From Rhabdochlamydiaceae bacterium (GTDB lineage Bacteria; Chlamydiota; Chlamydiia; Chlamydiales; Rhabdochlamydiaceae), in assembly GCA_019745395.1 (NCBI GenBank), contig JAIETG010000001.1, positions 34,962 to 98,961 on the forward strand: 64,000 nt of DNA, written 5' to 3'. The position numbers were made by a program, and so were the translations under genes. Positions 8,673 through 17,435 of the stretch are shown here, one piece after another (the stretch's first letter is position 1; each line of letters opens with the position of its first letter). The notes below the pieces were generated by a model. The model ran no database searches, was not told where the DNA came from, and was given only the letters and a program-made list of their open reading frames with translations.

Positions 8673-10727
8673 GTGAAAAAAAACTACTGCTTTGCAATGA
8701 CTGCTCTTAGTCTTTTATGTTTTTCGGGCTTACAAGCTATTCCTGAAGTGCTAACCCAAGCTGTTTTATCACCCGTACCTGTACAAAATTATGTTCCCGC
8801 GGTCATTGTCAATCACACCACGGAGCCAGTTTATCTTGTGCTGACCACCCTAGATAGTAATGGCATCCCTTGTTTTCTTCGTCCTAGCTCCTCTACAGGA
8901 ATTTGTTCCTATGAATATCCCCATGCAGACGGGACCAATGGTTCTGTCGAAAACAGTGTATTACTCTCCAATTTACCACAAGCTTCAGGAACTGGTCTTA
9001 ATCCTGCCTATCTCATCTACATACCTGTTAACTCTAGCGCACGGTCCTATTTTTCTATCGGGAAACCGATGCATTTAAGCACTACATACAGTCCGGCAAA
9101 AGCTCTTATAGCCATTAATAGCCCCGCACCTAATTCCTTAAATGACCCTAATATTTGGACTCCATATCAAGACTTTGAATTTGGATTCGGCATCAGCGAT
9201 ACAGATTCTTCTACCAGTGTTTATATGAACATGTCGTACGTTGACTATTTTTGCATCCCCTATCGTTTATCCGCCAAATCCTACCAAGGACTTGCCATCG
9301 ATCCTCCAATTGCCGGGTACGCTTCAGGAATGCCGGCAGGATCCACACAAACATCTGTCTTAACAGCTGTGAACAATGTTCTAAACCCATTAGTAAATAC
9401 TCAATACCCATACCAAGACACCTGGGGTTCTTTACCGTTTCAGTTCTATCCAAACCCTTATACAAGTTCTGCAGGAGGCGGAACTGTACGTCTTTTAGCA
9501 GCAAAAAACAGCACCGCGTTAGGAAGAACTTTTTCAGGGGGAATTCCTACAATTAACTCTTTCCCCAGCGACTATCTAACCAATGCTAGTGTAGGACCCT
9601 CTGACTCAGGAATCTACTACATGCAAAACCTTTACAACTATTATTTAGCAAGCAACAGTAACGCCTATTCCCCTCTATGGACCGTGATCACTCCAGCTGC
9701 TGGACTTGTAGAGTACAAGGTCTACTCTGATCCAAACACTCCTGGGCAACTTAATTTCGAAGCTTATGAAACTGACGGAGTCACCAGGAACTCTGCAAAC
9801 GATACCAACGTAAATCTTTATACAATTGCTCTAGGTGATTTTCTGAGTGGAAATATCACTTTTGCCAATGGATTTACAAACGCCAATCCCATTGGTGCTG
9901 AACTCGGAAAACTTCTCTCTGCGTTGTTTGACATAGAGCAACTTCCTTTAATGGTTGCCACCACAAATCTCAAACCTTTTTACAATGCTTTCGATTATAA
10001 AGCTTTGGGGGTAAATCATGGCGGATACACCGACATCAGTTACTTCCCAAATCCAGCCAGTAATGGAGCGCAACCCGCATATAACTTGTATGACCAAGCC
10101 TTGCACTTGCAAGAGCTTGGAGCCGGGACACTTCCTAACAACCCTCTTTTAGGAGTTGGATATTGCTTTGATTATGATGACTTGCTTGGAATGGATGGCA
10201 CCATTTCTGGACTTCCCATCCAAGATAAATATGGAAATCCTTCCCAAGTTCCTGGAGCTGCCAATCCTTATGTGGTCATGGTATTGGGAGCTATGAACGG
10301 AACTATCCCTGATTTAACAGACCCCTATTACTACAGTGTGACGATCGGGCCTGCAGCAGACGGAGCTCAAGTTGTTTTCACCTATAATGGAGGATCGACG
10401 ACAGCAACAGCAACAGGCACCACTGCAATTCCTGGGCAAATATTCGGAGGGACTCCCATTACAGGAGGATCTTCTGACTATCTTCATGCAACATTTACTT
10501 TCAACGGCATAAACTACGTATTTAACATTAATCTACTCGGACAAGTGGTTATTCCAACTACCGGAGGCACTAATAGCGGTACTTATCCCACCTTTTCTGC
10601 AGCAGATCAAGCGTTTCAATCCAATTTCACTTTTACTGTTACTAGCCCCGGGCATGCTGGAACTTCAATAGATCCAATTCCAATTACGCTCCAATTTAAC
10701 AGTTCCCCTCCAGGGTGGGAAGGATAG
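8673..10727 (+). CDS. Secreted GH64-like beta-1,3-glucanase
   Basis: The protein is about 684 residues and starts at GTG 8673 (AGAAGGA six bases upstream), opening with a signal peptide that ends near CFSGLQA. The core resembles glycoside hydrolase family 64 / thaumatin-like beta-1,3-glucanases. An acidic DFEF segment is followed by a YMNMSYVDYFCIPY strand, and later by GYCFDYDDLLGMDG. Glu169 (in DFEF) and Asp191 (in YVDYF) are the likely catalytic acidic pair by analogy with characterised GH64 enzymes. The last ~150 residues are Gly/Thr-rich and may be a separate beta domain. The next gene, an autotransporter, starts 43 bases downstream with no terminator between, so the two are probably one operon. 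Assignment rests on motif recall; the exact glucan is unknown. Confidence 0.68.
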   Translation: MKKNYCFAMTALSLLCFSGLQAIPEVLTQAVLSPVPVQNYVPAVIVNHTTEPVYLVLTTLDSNGIPCFLRPSSSTGICSYEYPHADGTNGSVENSVLLSNLPQASGTGLNPAYLIYIPVNSSARSYFSIGKPMHLSTTYSPAKALIAINSPAPNSLNDPNIWTPYQDFEFGFGISDTDSSTSVYMNMSYVDYFCIPYRLSAKSYQGLAIDPPIAGYASGMPAGSTQTSVLTAVNNVLNPLVNTQYPYQDTWGSLPFQFYPNPYTSSAGGGTVRLLAAKNSTALGRTFSGGIPTINSFPSDYLTNASVGPSDSGIYYMQNLYNYYLASNSNAYSPLWTVITPAAGLVEYKVYSDPNTPGQLNFEAYETDGVTRNSANDTNVNLYTIALGDFLSGNITFANGFTNANPIGAELGKLLSALFDIEQLPLMVATTNLKPFYNAFDYKALGVNHGGYTDISYFPNPASNGAQPAYNLYDQALHLQELGAGTLPNNPLLGVGYCFDYDDLLGMDGTISGLPIQDKYGNPSQVPGAANPYVVMVLGAMNGTIPDLTDPYYYSVTIGPAADGAQVVFTYNGGSTTATATGTTAIPGQIFGGTPITGGSSDYLHATFTFNGINYVFNINLLGQVVIPTTGGTNSGTYPTFSAADQAFQSNFTFTVTSPGHAGTSIDPIPITLQFNSSPPGWEG

Positions 10728-10770
10728 TCCGCAGGAAAAAAAACATTACTAAAAACACAGGAAAAATTTC

Positions 10771-13700
10771 ATGAAACGTTTATTTATGTTGTGCGGATGT
10801 ATGTCTTTGTACAGTCTAAGCGCCCACGCTACGACAACTTACACTTGGTCAGGAAGCGCCGGCTCCTCTATGACCAATGCGAGCAACTGGACTGGAGCTG
10901 TAGCTCCTGTCGATAGCCAAAGCACTGTCATTGTCTTTCCAGGCTCTTCTTCAAACTATACACCTACTAATGATCTGGGATCCAATTTCCAATTCGACAC
11001 TATAACCTTTGGATCACCTGGAAGTGCTTATACACTCACCGGGGACTCGTTTTTAATCTCTGGCGCATTCGGAGGAGTAATCAACTTCGATCTTACTGGT
11101 AGTGCTATTGAATCAACAATAAACATCGCTTCCTCTTCTTCTGCATTAAATGTGTATTCCACCGGAATCAATACTATTGGAGATACCAATGGTGGTGGAT
11201 TGTCTGGGAGCGGAGTTTTGAACGTAATGACAGGGCAGTTAAATATTGGAGGAACTTCTACATTTAACGGGAGCATTAACATCACATCAGGCTCTGCAGC
11301 AAACACAATACTGCAAGCAACAGCGGAAAACTCTCTCGGAAGCACAGCTTGGGTTCCTCTTCTTGTAACTCTTACCCAACCAGCTGGAAACACGTATACT
11401 GCAGAGTTAAACCTCAACGGATACAATCAAACGCTGGGGGGAATATCAGGAACTACCGGAACAACCTTAGCTCTCGGAACTGCTAACCTCACATTAAGTA
11501 CTAATGGAAGCTATGCCACTCCTTTTTATGGGGATGTAACTGGTAGCGGAAATTTGCTTATGGTAAATAACGCAACGTTAGCATTACTGGGAGACCTTAC
11601 AGGATTCACGGGAAATGTCTCTTTAGACAGTGGAGCCTCTCTCTTTACAAACTCCGTCGGAGGTATAGGCTCGTTTACTATAGAAGGTGGCGGCGGAACC
11701 TTGCAGTTCCAGCTCCCAAATCCGACTACTTTGACTCAAGACATTACAATGACTGGCACAACAACAATAGCTACGAACGGCAGCAACATTACCTGTACTG
11801 GAAGTTTGTCTGGGGCTGGAACTTTGATAAAACTGGGAAGAGGGTCTCTTATTCTTAATGGTACTAACACAGGCACTACAGGACCTGTCCTCCTCGAAGG
11901 CGGGACTCTACAAGCAAGTTCCACGACTTTACCCAGTGGCCCCATCTCGTTTCAAGGATATAGCGGAACTCTGCAAGCTGCCAGCGATTTGACCATGGAA
12001 CAAGCAGTTAGCATCAATATTGGCGGCACAATTGATACAAACAGCTATAACGTAACCATCAACGGGCAAGTTAGTGGAGGCGCTCCTTTTACAAAAGCTG
12101 GAGCTGGAATCCTCATGCTTACCAATAATGGCAACAATTTCACAGGAAGAACGACTATTCTCGAGGGGACCCTAAATGGAACGTCATTATCATTCCCAGT
12201 TGTAGGAGGCCCAGTCGGACAGCTCGTATTCCAAGGCCCTCAAGTTGGTAGGTTTCAAGCTGGCAGCAACTTTTCGACATTCCCCTCTATCGTTTTGACG
12301 GGCAATGGGGTTATCGACACAAATAGTTATGACGTTACACTAAGTGGTGTAGTAGCAGGATCCCATACTCTTGTTAAAGAAGGAGCCGGGACACTGACAC
12401 TCACTAACACGAGCAACAATTTTACAGGAAATGTGCAAATCAATAACGGAACGCTGAACGCAACACCATCGACCATTACAGCCAATGGAGCTGGGATGCA
12501 GCAGCTGATTTTTGCAGAAACAGGAAATGGCATTTTCCAATTAGGAGCCACCTTTCCCGCTTTCAAGGCTGACATACTCCTTCAAAACAACGGAACAATC
12601 GACACCACGGCAAACGGGTATGATATTACCATTGATGGCAACGTCATTGGAGAGCCTACCTATACTTTGCATACAACAGGAACTGGCCAAGTTAATTTTA
12701 ACGGACAGTTCTTTTTCTCAGGCCTACTAAACCTAAGAGAAGGAACAACTACGTACATGAATGGGATCTCAGCCTGTGATATAAATGTTACTTCTGGAAG
12801 CATACTTAGAGGAACTACAATAGCTACAGGAAATTTAACCATTCTATCTGGTGGAGCCTATCATCCTGGCAATTCCATCGGGCATCCGACCCTGGGGAGT
12901 TTAAACTTAAACTCTGGAGCTACAACTATCTTGGATATGGATGCAACAGATGCCTCTAGCATTACAGTAACAGGAAGCGCTAGCATAGATGGAACTTTGA
13001 CAATTCTTCCTGAAGTTGATGCTTACGCGCATCAAGGCAGATATCTTCTCGTTTCAGCAAATAGCTTGAACGGCACTTTTGCTTCTGTAACTTCATCTCC
13101 TGGGTTTACATTTAACGTAAACTATCTTGGAAATGAAATTTACTTAGATTACACGCTTGCTATACCAACGAGTGGACTTAGTGGAAACGCTCTAAAAACC
13201 GCTAACTACTTAAACGCTTACGCGCCACCATCGGATGGATTTACACAACTTGCCATGCTAACCGGTGATGCATTACCAGAGGGTCTCAACTCCGTTTCTC
13301 CTGCAAGAAATGGATATGGCACTTATATCACAGCGCAAACAGCTTTTTCTTTAAGCAATGCACTAAGCATACATCTAGACAACTCTAGATTTATGGAAAA
13401 AGCATCTCTTCAAGACGGCTACACAGCCATGCTAACGGCCGATAGTTCGGATAGTATAACACAAAATAATCAAGCTCCCGAAAATACATTTTCTGGTTGG
13501 GTAACTGGTTTTGGACAATACGCTCATCAAAAAGCCGCCGAGCAAAACCCCTCCTTTAACTTTAATTCCGAAGCGGCTCTGGCTGGATTTGACTACCATC
13601 TAGGAAATAAAGACTTAGTCGGAGCTTCGCTTGGGTACGCAAATACTTATTATCGTGAAAACCAACATGCAGGCCATGGAGATATCAACTACTACTTTGC

Positions 13701-14319
13701 CTCTCTTTACGGCAATGCCTTTATGGGAGACTTCTACTTATCTCCTGCAGTATGGGGGATGTTTAATCAGACGCAAAATACAAGAAAAATCTCTTTTTCT
13801 GGATTTGAACAAAAGGCTAAGGCAGATATTTATGCATGGCAGCTGATCCCACACTTAGAAGCTGGTTATAATATAGAATTTTCTTGGGGAAAAATGATTC
13901 CATTCTCAGAAGCTGATTGGGCTATCTCCTGGCAAAGAGGCTACCAAGAGCACGGAGCTTCTGCTTTCAATGTGAAACAAAAAGCTAAAAACAGCTCTAT
14001 GGTTCGCAGTGAAACGGGTCTTAAATTCAGCGAACAATGGGCCTATACATGGGGATCTTTCTTCCTAAAAGAAAAAGCTTCTTATGTCTTTGAAAAAACG
14101 TTTGGGACAGGAGACGTCAACGCATCTTTTGTCGGAGCTCCTAGCAGCTTTACAGTTACCTCTGTTAACAAAAACCTCAATTTAGGAGCAGTTGGCCTCG
14201 ACTTTGTCTTTGCTGTAGGCAAACAGAAACCCGTAAAAATCGAGTTAGGACTTGATGGAGAATTTGGGGCAAACTATTGGGCAACCGACGTTGCGCTGAC
14301 CATCAACAAAGATTTTTAA
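10771..14319 (+). CDS. Type V autotransporter with beta-helix passenger
   Basis: The protein is 1182 residues. A signal peptide (residues 1-20, ending SLSAHA) is followed by the TYTWSGSAG...NWTGAVAP motif that opens many passenger domains. The passenger contains autotransporter-associated strand repeats of the form GAGTLTLTNTSNNFTG, N-G-T-L, seen near residues 355, 450 and 540. From about residue 905 (GWVTGFGQYAH) to the end is the beta-barrel translocator. It ends with Phe, as expected for outer-membrane insertion by BamA. The passenger should be displayed on the cell surface. It follows the glucanase gene by 43 bases and is closed by a strong terminator. It is not obviously a chlamydial Pmp, since GGAI/FxxN repeats are not seen. 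Confidence 0.93.
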   Translation: MKRLFMLCGCMSLYSLSAHATTTYTWSGSAGSSMTNASNWTGAVAPVDSQSTVIVFPGSSSNYTPTNDLGSNFQFDTITFGSPGSAYTLTGDSFLISGAFGGVINFDLTGSAIESTINIASSSSALNVYSTGINTIGDTNGGGLSGSGVLNVMTGQLNIGGTSTFNGSINITSGSAANTILQATAENSLGSTAWVPLLVTLTQPAGNTYTAELNLNGYNQTLGGISGTTGTTLALGTANLTLSTNGSYATPFYGDVTGSGNLLMVNNATLALLGDLTGFTGNVSLDSGASLFTNSVGGIGSFTIEGGGGTLQFQLPNPTTLTQDITMTGTTTIATNGSNITCTGSLSGAGTLIKLGRGSLILNGTNTGTTGPVLLEGGTLQASSTTLPSGPISFQGYSGTLQAASDLTMEQAVSINIGGTIDTNSYNVTINGQVSGGAPFTKAGAGILMLTNNGNNFTGRTTILEGTLNGTSLSFPVVGGPVGQLVFQGPQVGRFQAGSNFSTFPSIVLTGNGVIDTNSYDVTLSGVVAGSHTLVKEGAGTLTLTNTSNNFTGNVQINNGTLNATPSTITANGAGMQQLIFAETGNGIFQLGATFPAFKADILLQNNGTIDTTANGYDITIDGNVIGEPTYTLHTTGTGQVNFNGQFFFSGLLNLREGTTTYMNGISACDINVTSGSILRGTTIATGNLTILSGGAYHPGNSIGHPTLGSLNLNSGATTILDMDATDASSITVTGSASIDGTLTILPEVDAYAHQGRYLLVSANSLNGTFASVTSSPGFTFNVNYLGNEIYLDYTLAIPTSGLSGNALKTANYLNAYAPPSDGFTQLAMLTGDALPEGLNSVSPARNGYGTYITAQTAFSLSNALSIHLDNSRFMEKASLQDGYTAMLTADSSDSITQNNQAPENTFSGWVTGFGQYAHQKAAEQNPSFNFNSEAALAGFDYHLGNKDLVGASLGYANTYYRENQHAGHGDINYYFASLYGNAFMGDFYLSPAVWGMFNQTQNTRKISFSGFEQKAKADIYAWQLIPHLEAGYNIEFSWGKMIPFSEADWAISWQRGYQEHGASAFNVKQKAKNSSMVRSETGLKFSEQWAYTWGSFFLKEKASYVFEKTFGTGDVNASFVGAPSSFTVTSVNKNLNLGAVGLDFVFAVGKQKPVKIELGLDGEFGANYWATDVALTINKDF

Positions 14320-14338
14320 AAAATCCTGCCATCAATCT

Positions 14339-14376
14339 GAGATATAGCTGACCATCAGCTATATCTCTTTTTTTTA
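14339..14376 (+). terminator. Rho-independent terminator of the glucanase-autotransporter operon
   Basis: GAGATATAGCTGA (14339-14351) pairs perfectly with 14355-14367 around a CCA loop, followed by a run of nine T (14368-14376). Confidence 0.93.
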
Positions 14377-14473
14377 TAACTTTATTTCTTAAAAACTTAT
14401 TGCTCGCTAAAACATTTTTTTATATCTGTAAGGAAGCTAACAGCCTAATATAGGCAAAAATTACGGGGATTAT

Positions 14474-14836
14474 ATGAAAAAATTTTTACTACCTCTAGTC
14501 TTATGTGTATTAAGTGTATCTTGCAAATCCAATCCGACTTCCAATCAAAACAATAAAACTATTAGCAGTCCATCTATTAACAATCCATCTGTTAACCGTC
14601 CATCTATTAACAGTCCATTCGCAGATACGGAAATATCACTAAGAGTCAAGGAAGCACTACTCGGGGACAACTCCTTATCTCCTAGTAATAGACTCGCTTC
14701 TGTAACTACCAAAAATGGCGTTGTAATCATTTCTGGAACAATTTTCAGCGCAAATCAAATGGAACAAATAATTAAAAAAGCACAAAGCGTATCTGGAGTA
14801 AAAAGGGTTGATAATCAAATGGATCTATCTAATTAA
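14474..14836 (+). CDS. BON-domain lipoprotein
   Basis: The protein is 120 residues. A lipoprotein signal ends in LSVSC, so Cys17 should be lipidated. A repeated Ser/Pro/Asn linker (SPSINNPSVNRPSINSP, encoded by a 15-nt tandem repeat) leads to a BON domain from about residue 50. That domain contains ISLRVKEALLGDNSLSP, VTTKNGVVIISG and the conserved GVKRVDNQ end. BON domains are found in OsmY-type envelope stress proteins and in secretion rings and bind phospholipid. A paralogue lies at 16848-17165 on the other strand. The role is probably envelope maintenance. Ring or envelope function is inference. Confidence 0.85.
   Translation: MKKFLLPLVLCVLSVSCKSNPTSNQNNKTISSPSINNPSVNRPSINSPFADTEISLRVKEALLGDNSLSPSNRLASVTTKNGVVIISGTIFSANQMEQIIKKAQSVSGVKRVDNQMDLSN
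14567..14619 (+). repeat. 15-nt in-frame tandem repeat, about 3.5 copies
   Basis: The unit is AGTCCATCTATTAAC with small changes at 14567, 14582 and 14597, plus a partial fourth copy. It encodes the (S/N/R)PS(I/V)N linker of the BON lipoprotein and is a likely site of length variation. Confidence 0.85.
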
Positions 14837-14850
14837 CCATATTCAAATTT

Positions 14851-14877
14851 CTGTCCGGGCAGATAAATTCCGGACAG
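14851..14877. terminator. Hairpin after the BON lipoprotein
   Basis: CTGTCCGG (14851-14858) pairs perfectly with CCGGACAG (14870-14877). An A-run rather than a T-run follows, so termination on the plus strand is uncertain. Confidence 0.4.
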
Positions 14878-14986
14878 AAAAAAGCATTCACTTTAAAACA
14901 AATACATAAACAAAACTCTTTCATTGATTAATGTGTCGACTTTATTTATCATCTAAATAAATAAAACACTTAAACAATGAGAAATC

Positions 14987-15421
14987 ATGCAAATATTAAA
15001 TAGCACAGAACAAAAACAGTTTTTAGAACTAACACCTCCAAAGACCCATCAAAACAGCTCAACTTCATTAGCTCACAAGGTCAACGAACTTGCCCTAAGA
15101 AATAAAGGCTCTATTTTTCTAGGCTTGACCGTATTAGTTACGCTAGCCCTTTCCCCCCAAATTCTCGCCTGGGGAGCTGCTTGCAAAGTAGTGGCCTACA
15201 GTCTTTTGACTTTTAGCTCTCTTCAAATTTTCACCGCTCTTATTGGAAGAAATGAGATTATTTCTCACAGAACAGGAGAGCAAGTGAACGCACTTTTAGG
15301 GGTTGTGAATCTCTGCGTACTGTATCTATTCCCGGGAGTCTCTCTTGGAGCAAGTCTTTTAAGCAGCTCCGTAGGAGCAGCTTCACTATTAATGCGAAAT
15401 GTAGCAGTTATCGACCCTTAG
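14987..15421 (+). CDS. Small membrane protein, possible inclusion-membrane (Inc-like) protein
   Basis: The protein is 144 residues. A polar N-terminal ~40 residues is followed by hydrophobic segments at about 42-60, 62-82 and 102-135. The last two are close together and could form the bilobed hairpin typical of chlamydial Inc proteins. There is no cleavable signal peptide, which fits a T3SS substrate. I do not recognise a family. Its isolated position, with a long inverted repeat just downstream, gives no functional hint. Inc-like status is inferred only from hydropathy and host lineage. Confidence 0.55.
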   Translation: MQILNSTEQKQFLELTPPKTHQNSSTSLAHKVNELALRNKGSIFLGLTVLVTLALSPQILAWGAACKVVAYSLLTFSSLQIFTALIGRNEIISHRTGEQVNALLGVVNLCVLYLFPGVSLGASLLSSSVGAASLLMRNVAVIDP

Positions 15422-15447
15422 ACTATGCTTTTTTAATAAGAAGTGAG

Positions 15448-15503
15448 GTCACAGATACCTCGCCACCCCCTATTTCTTGAGGATTATTGAAAGTATCTGT
15501 GAC
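15448..15503. repeat. 11-bp inverted repeat with 34-bp loop
   Basis: GTCACAGATAC (15448-15458) and GTATCTGTGAC (15493-15503) are perfect reverse complements. It may be a weak transcription end or a small structured RNA. The rest of 15504-15624 shows no gene. Confidence 0.45.
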
Positions 15504-15624
15504 TGTATTTTTAGATTCTTGTGAGGTCTTAAAGCAGCCTTTTATGAAAAATAAGGATCCCATTTCAAATAAGAAGCGTGTCTAGTTAAAAAAATGCAAC
15601 CTTATCTACGACTCAAATAAGTCC

Positions 15625-15780
15625 TTAGATTTTCCCCAAAAGAAGTAAAACGATCACAATGATCAGCACTAATCCCAAACCACTGGAAGGATAGTATCCC
15701 CAACCTTGAGAATGAGGCCAAGAAGGAAAAGCACCAATCAGCAACAATATTAAGATCACAATTAAAATCGTACCTAACAT
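15625..15780 (-). CDS. DUF3309 small membrane protein (51 aa)
   Basis: The ATG at 15780-15778 opens a 51-residue protein preceded by AAGGAGAA eight bases upstream. It has two hydrophobic segments (MLGTILIVILILLLIGA and LGLVLIIVIVLLLLG) joined by a turn with PSWPHSQGWGYYPSSG. This two-helix pattern with a central W-P-x-S-x-G-W-G-Y is characteristic of the DUF3309 family of tiny bacterial membrane proteins of unknown function. The gene lies 26 bases from the start-distal end of the next minus-strand gene, whose start is upstream, so the two probably form one transcript. Confidence 0.85.
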   Translation of the reverse strand: MLGTILIVILILLLIGAFPSWPHSQGWGYYPSSGLGLVLIIVIVLLLLGKI

Positions 15781-15805
15781 AAAATTCTCCTTAACTATTT
15801 AAAAT

Positions 15806-16726
15806 CTATCGTTGTCCAGCAGATGTTGGATTTCCCGACTTATTTACATCCCCTCGACCATTAGCTTTGGCATATAATAAGATCGCTTGGTTGTCATTCA
15901 GAGCCCTGTTAAAGCTCGATACACTGTTAGCTGAAAAACTGCTCGCGTTCTGATTGACGATTTGATTAAGAATGAGTACATCTTTTGCTTCTAATCCATT
16001 TAAAGAACCTATAGGGCCTCTAATTGCGAAAGAAGTCAAAACAGCAATGTCATCCTGATTTAACACTGTGGAGCCTCGATTGGCAATAGCGACTAACTGA
16101 ACCATATCATCACTTGTAATTCCCGACGCATCTCTTGAGGCTTGTCTAAATACAGCAAGGTCTGATGCACTGAATAAATTTTGATTCACTGCAACATACT
16201 GAGTAGTAATGTAAATATCTGGAATAAACGCATAAGGGTCTCTAGAAACCATGGTTTTAAAATCTCTTAAATCGCTTACCTGTCTTTCAGTAAGAGACTG
16301 GCCATCTCTAATAGCTACGACAATAAGCCTTAAAGCCTCGATGTCTTGTGTGCTCATTCTAGCGGCCAATTTTTGTGCGTTATTGAATTTCATAATTACA
16401 GAGGGACTAAAGCGATCTGCGTTCAAATTCACAATCTGACTTAAAACAATCCTATCTTTTTTACTTAAAGGATCATAGTTTGGACTCGTAGAATCTGTTG
16501 CGTACATAATAAGATCTGACACATTTTGATCTGTTAAAGCAGCGCCAGGATCCGCTTTAAAGTTTTTCATAATCATTGACAGCTTCTTCATCATAACGTC
16601 TGACTGCGACCCTGTATTTTGCCCTATACTTGTAACTTCAGTGCTATCTGCCGCACTACAATCCACAGTCATAAATGGACTGCCAACAATGGCCATCAGA
16701 GCCAACATAAGTTTTGAACTACGCAT
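15806..16726 (-). CDS. Exported repeat protein of unknown function
   Basis: The protein is 306 residues with a signal peptide (about residues 1-25). It has AAGGA nine bases before the ATG. I do not recognise the family. Three units of about 75 residues carry the motif h-x-x-V-N-x-N-x-x-x-F-S-x-S-x-x-x-x-F-x-x-A: IVNLNADRFSPSVIMKFNNA, VAVNQNLFSASDLAVFRQA and IVNQNASSFSANSVSSFNRA. Each is followed by acidic helices such as MSTQDIEALRLIV and ITSDDMVQLVAIA. This suggests an alpha-helical solenoid in the periplasm or outside the cell. It is followed by the DUF3309 gene. The function cannot be assigned. Confidence 0.75.
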   Translation of the reverse strand: MRSSKLMLALMAIVGSPFMTVDCSAADSTEVTSIGQNTGSQSDVMMKKLSMIMKNFKADPGAALTDQNVSDLIMYATDSTSPNYDPLSKKDRIVLSQIVNLNADRFSPSVIMKFNNAQKLAARMSTQDIEALRLIVVAIRDGQSLTERQVSDLRDFKTMVSRDPYAFIPDIYITTQYVAVNQNLFSASDLAVFRQASRDASGITSDDMVQLVAIANRGSTVLNQDDIAVLTSFAIRGPIGSLNGLEAKDVLILNQIVNQNASSFSANSVSSFNRALNDNQAILLYAKANGRGDVNKSGNPTSAGQR

Positions 16727-16847
16727 ATCTCATCCTTTGTTTTTCATCTATCTTGCAAACGCGCATTAATCTAATGCTTCTAGCTGATTGTTAATGCGAT
16801 AAACAAAAAACCAGACAATAAACCATCTTTAAGGATGGAGGCTAGCC

Positions 16848-17165
16848 CTACGAATCAGAAAGAGTCATCCGATTATCTACTCTTTTCACTCCAGATACAC
16901 TCTCTGCTTTTTTAGCAATTCTTCGCATTTGATCTGCATTGGAAACCTTACCGGTGATTACGACAACACCATTGTTTGTAGTTATAGATACAAAGCGGTT
17001 ACTTGGAGCTAATGCATCATCGGCTAAAATCACCGTTTTGACTTTTAACGTTATTTCAGAATCTTTCATGTCCACATTGGCTTCTTTACTAGAATAGCCG
17101 TCTTGGTTTTGAGTGCAAGATACGCCAAACAAGCACAAAGCAATAGCCGGAATGATTTTCTTCAT
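16848..17165 (-). CDS. BON-domain lipoprotein, paralogue of the 14474 gene
   Basis: The protein is 105 residues from ATG 17165 (AAAGGAG seven bases upstream; an in-frame upstream start at 17180 is unlikely). The lipobox is LFGVSC. The BON domain has SEITLKVKTVILADDALAP, SITTNNGVVVITG and ESVSGVKRVDNRM, closely matching the paralogue at 14474. It lacks the Ser/Pro repeat linker of that copy. It is probably a periplasm-facing lipoprotein. It is transcribed before the exported repeat protein and DUF3309 genes, with about 120 bases between. Confidence 0.85.
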   Translation of the reverse strand: MKKIIPAIALCLFGVSCTQNQDGYSSKEANVDMKDSEITLKVKTVILADDALAPSNRFVSITTNNGVVVITGKVSNADQMRRIAKKAESVSGVKRVDNRMTLSDS

Positions 17166-17435
17166 AAGAACTCCTTTCATTTTAATATAGGTTAGACGAA
17201 CAGCCCATCTTCATGGCTTTTCATGATAGTATTAAAAATAAAATTATCTATCAACAGGTATCTTTAAGAGAATCAATTAGAAAGATTACGAATCTAATCT
17301 TCAACAAGACGCAAAACACTCATAATCAACAACAATTAACATATAAATACACAATAACACGAAATAAAATAAAAAATAACACAAACTATCATGAAGCATA
17401 ATTTGAAATTTGACTCATATTTTGCCAAATAAAGC

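Noticed and set aside
10771..14319. Chlamydial Pmp family membership of the autotransporter
   Set aside because: GGAI and FxxN repeats that define Pmps were not seen.
17213..17401. 62-codon plus-strand frame
   Set aside because: AT-rich low-complexity translation without a ribosome site, in a promoter region.
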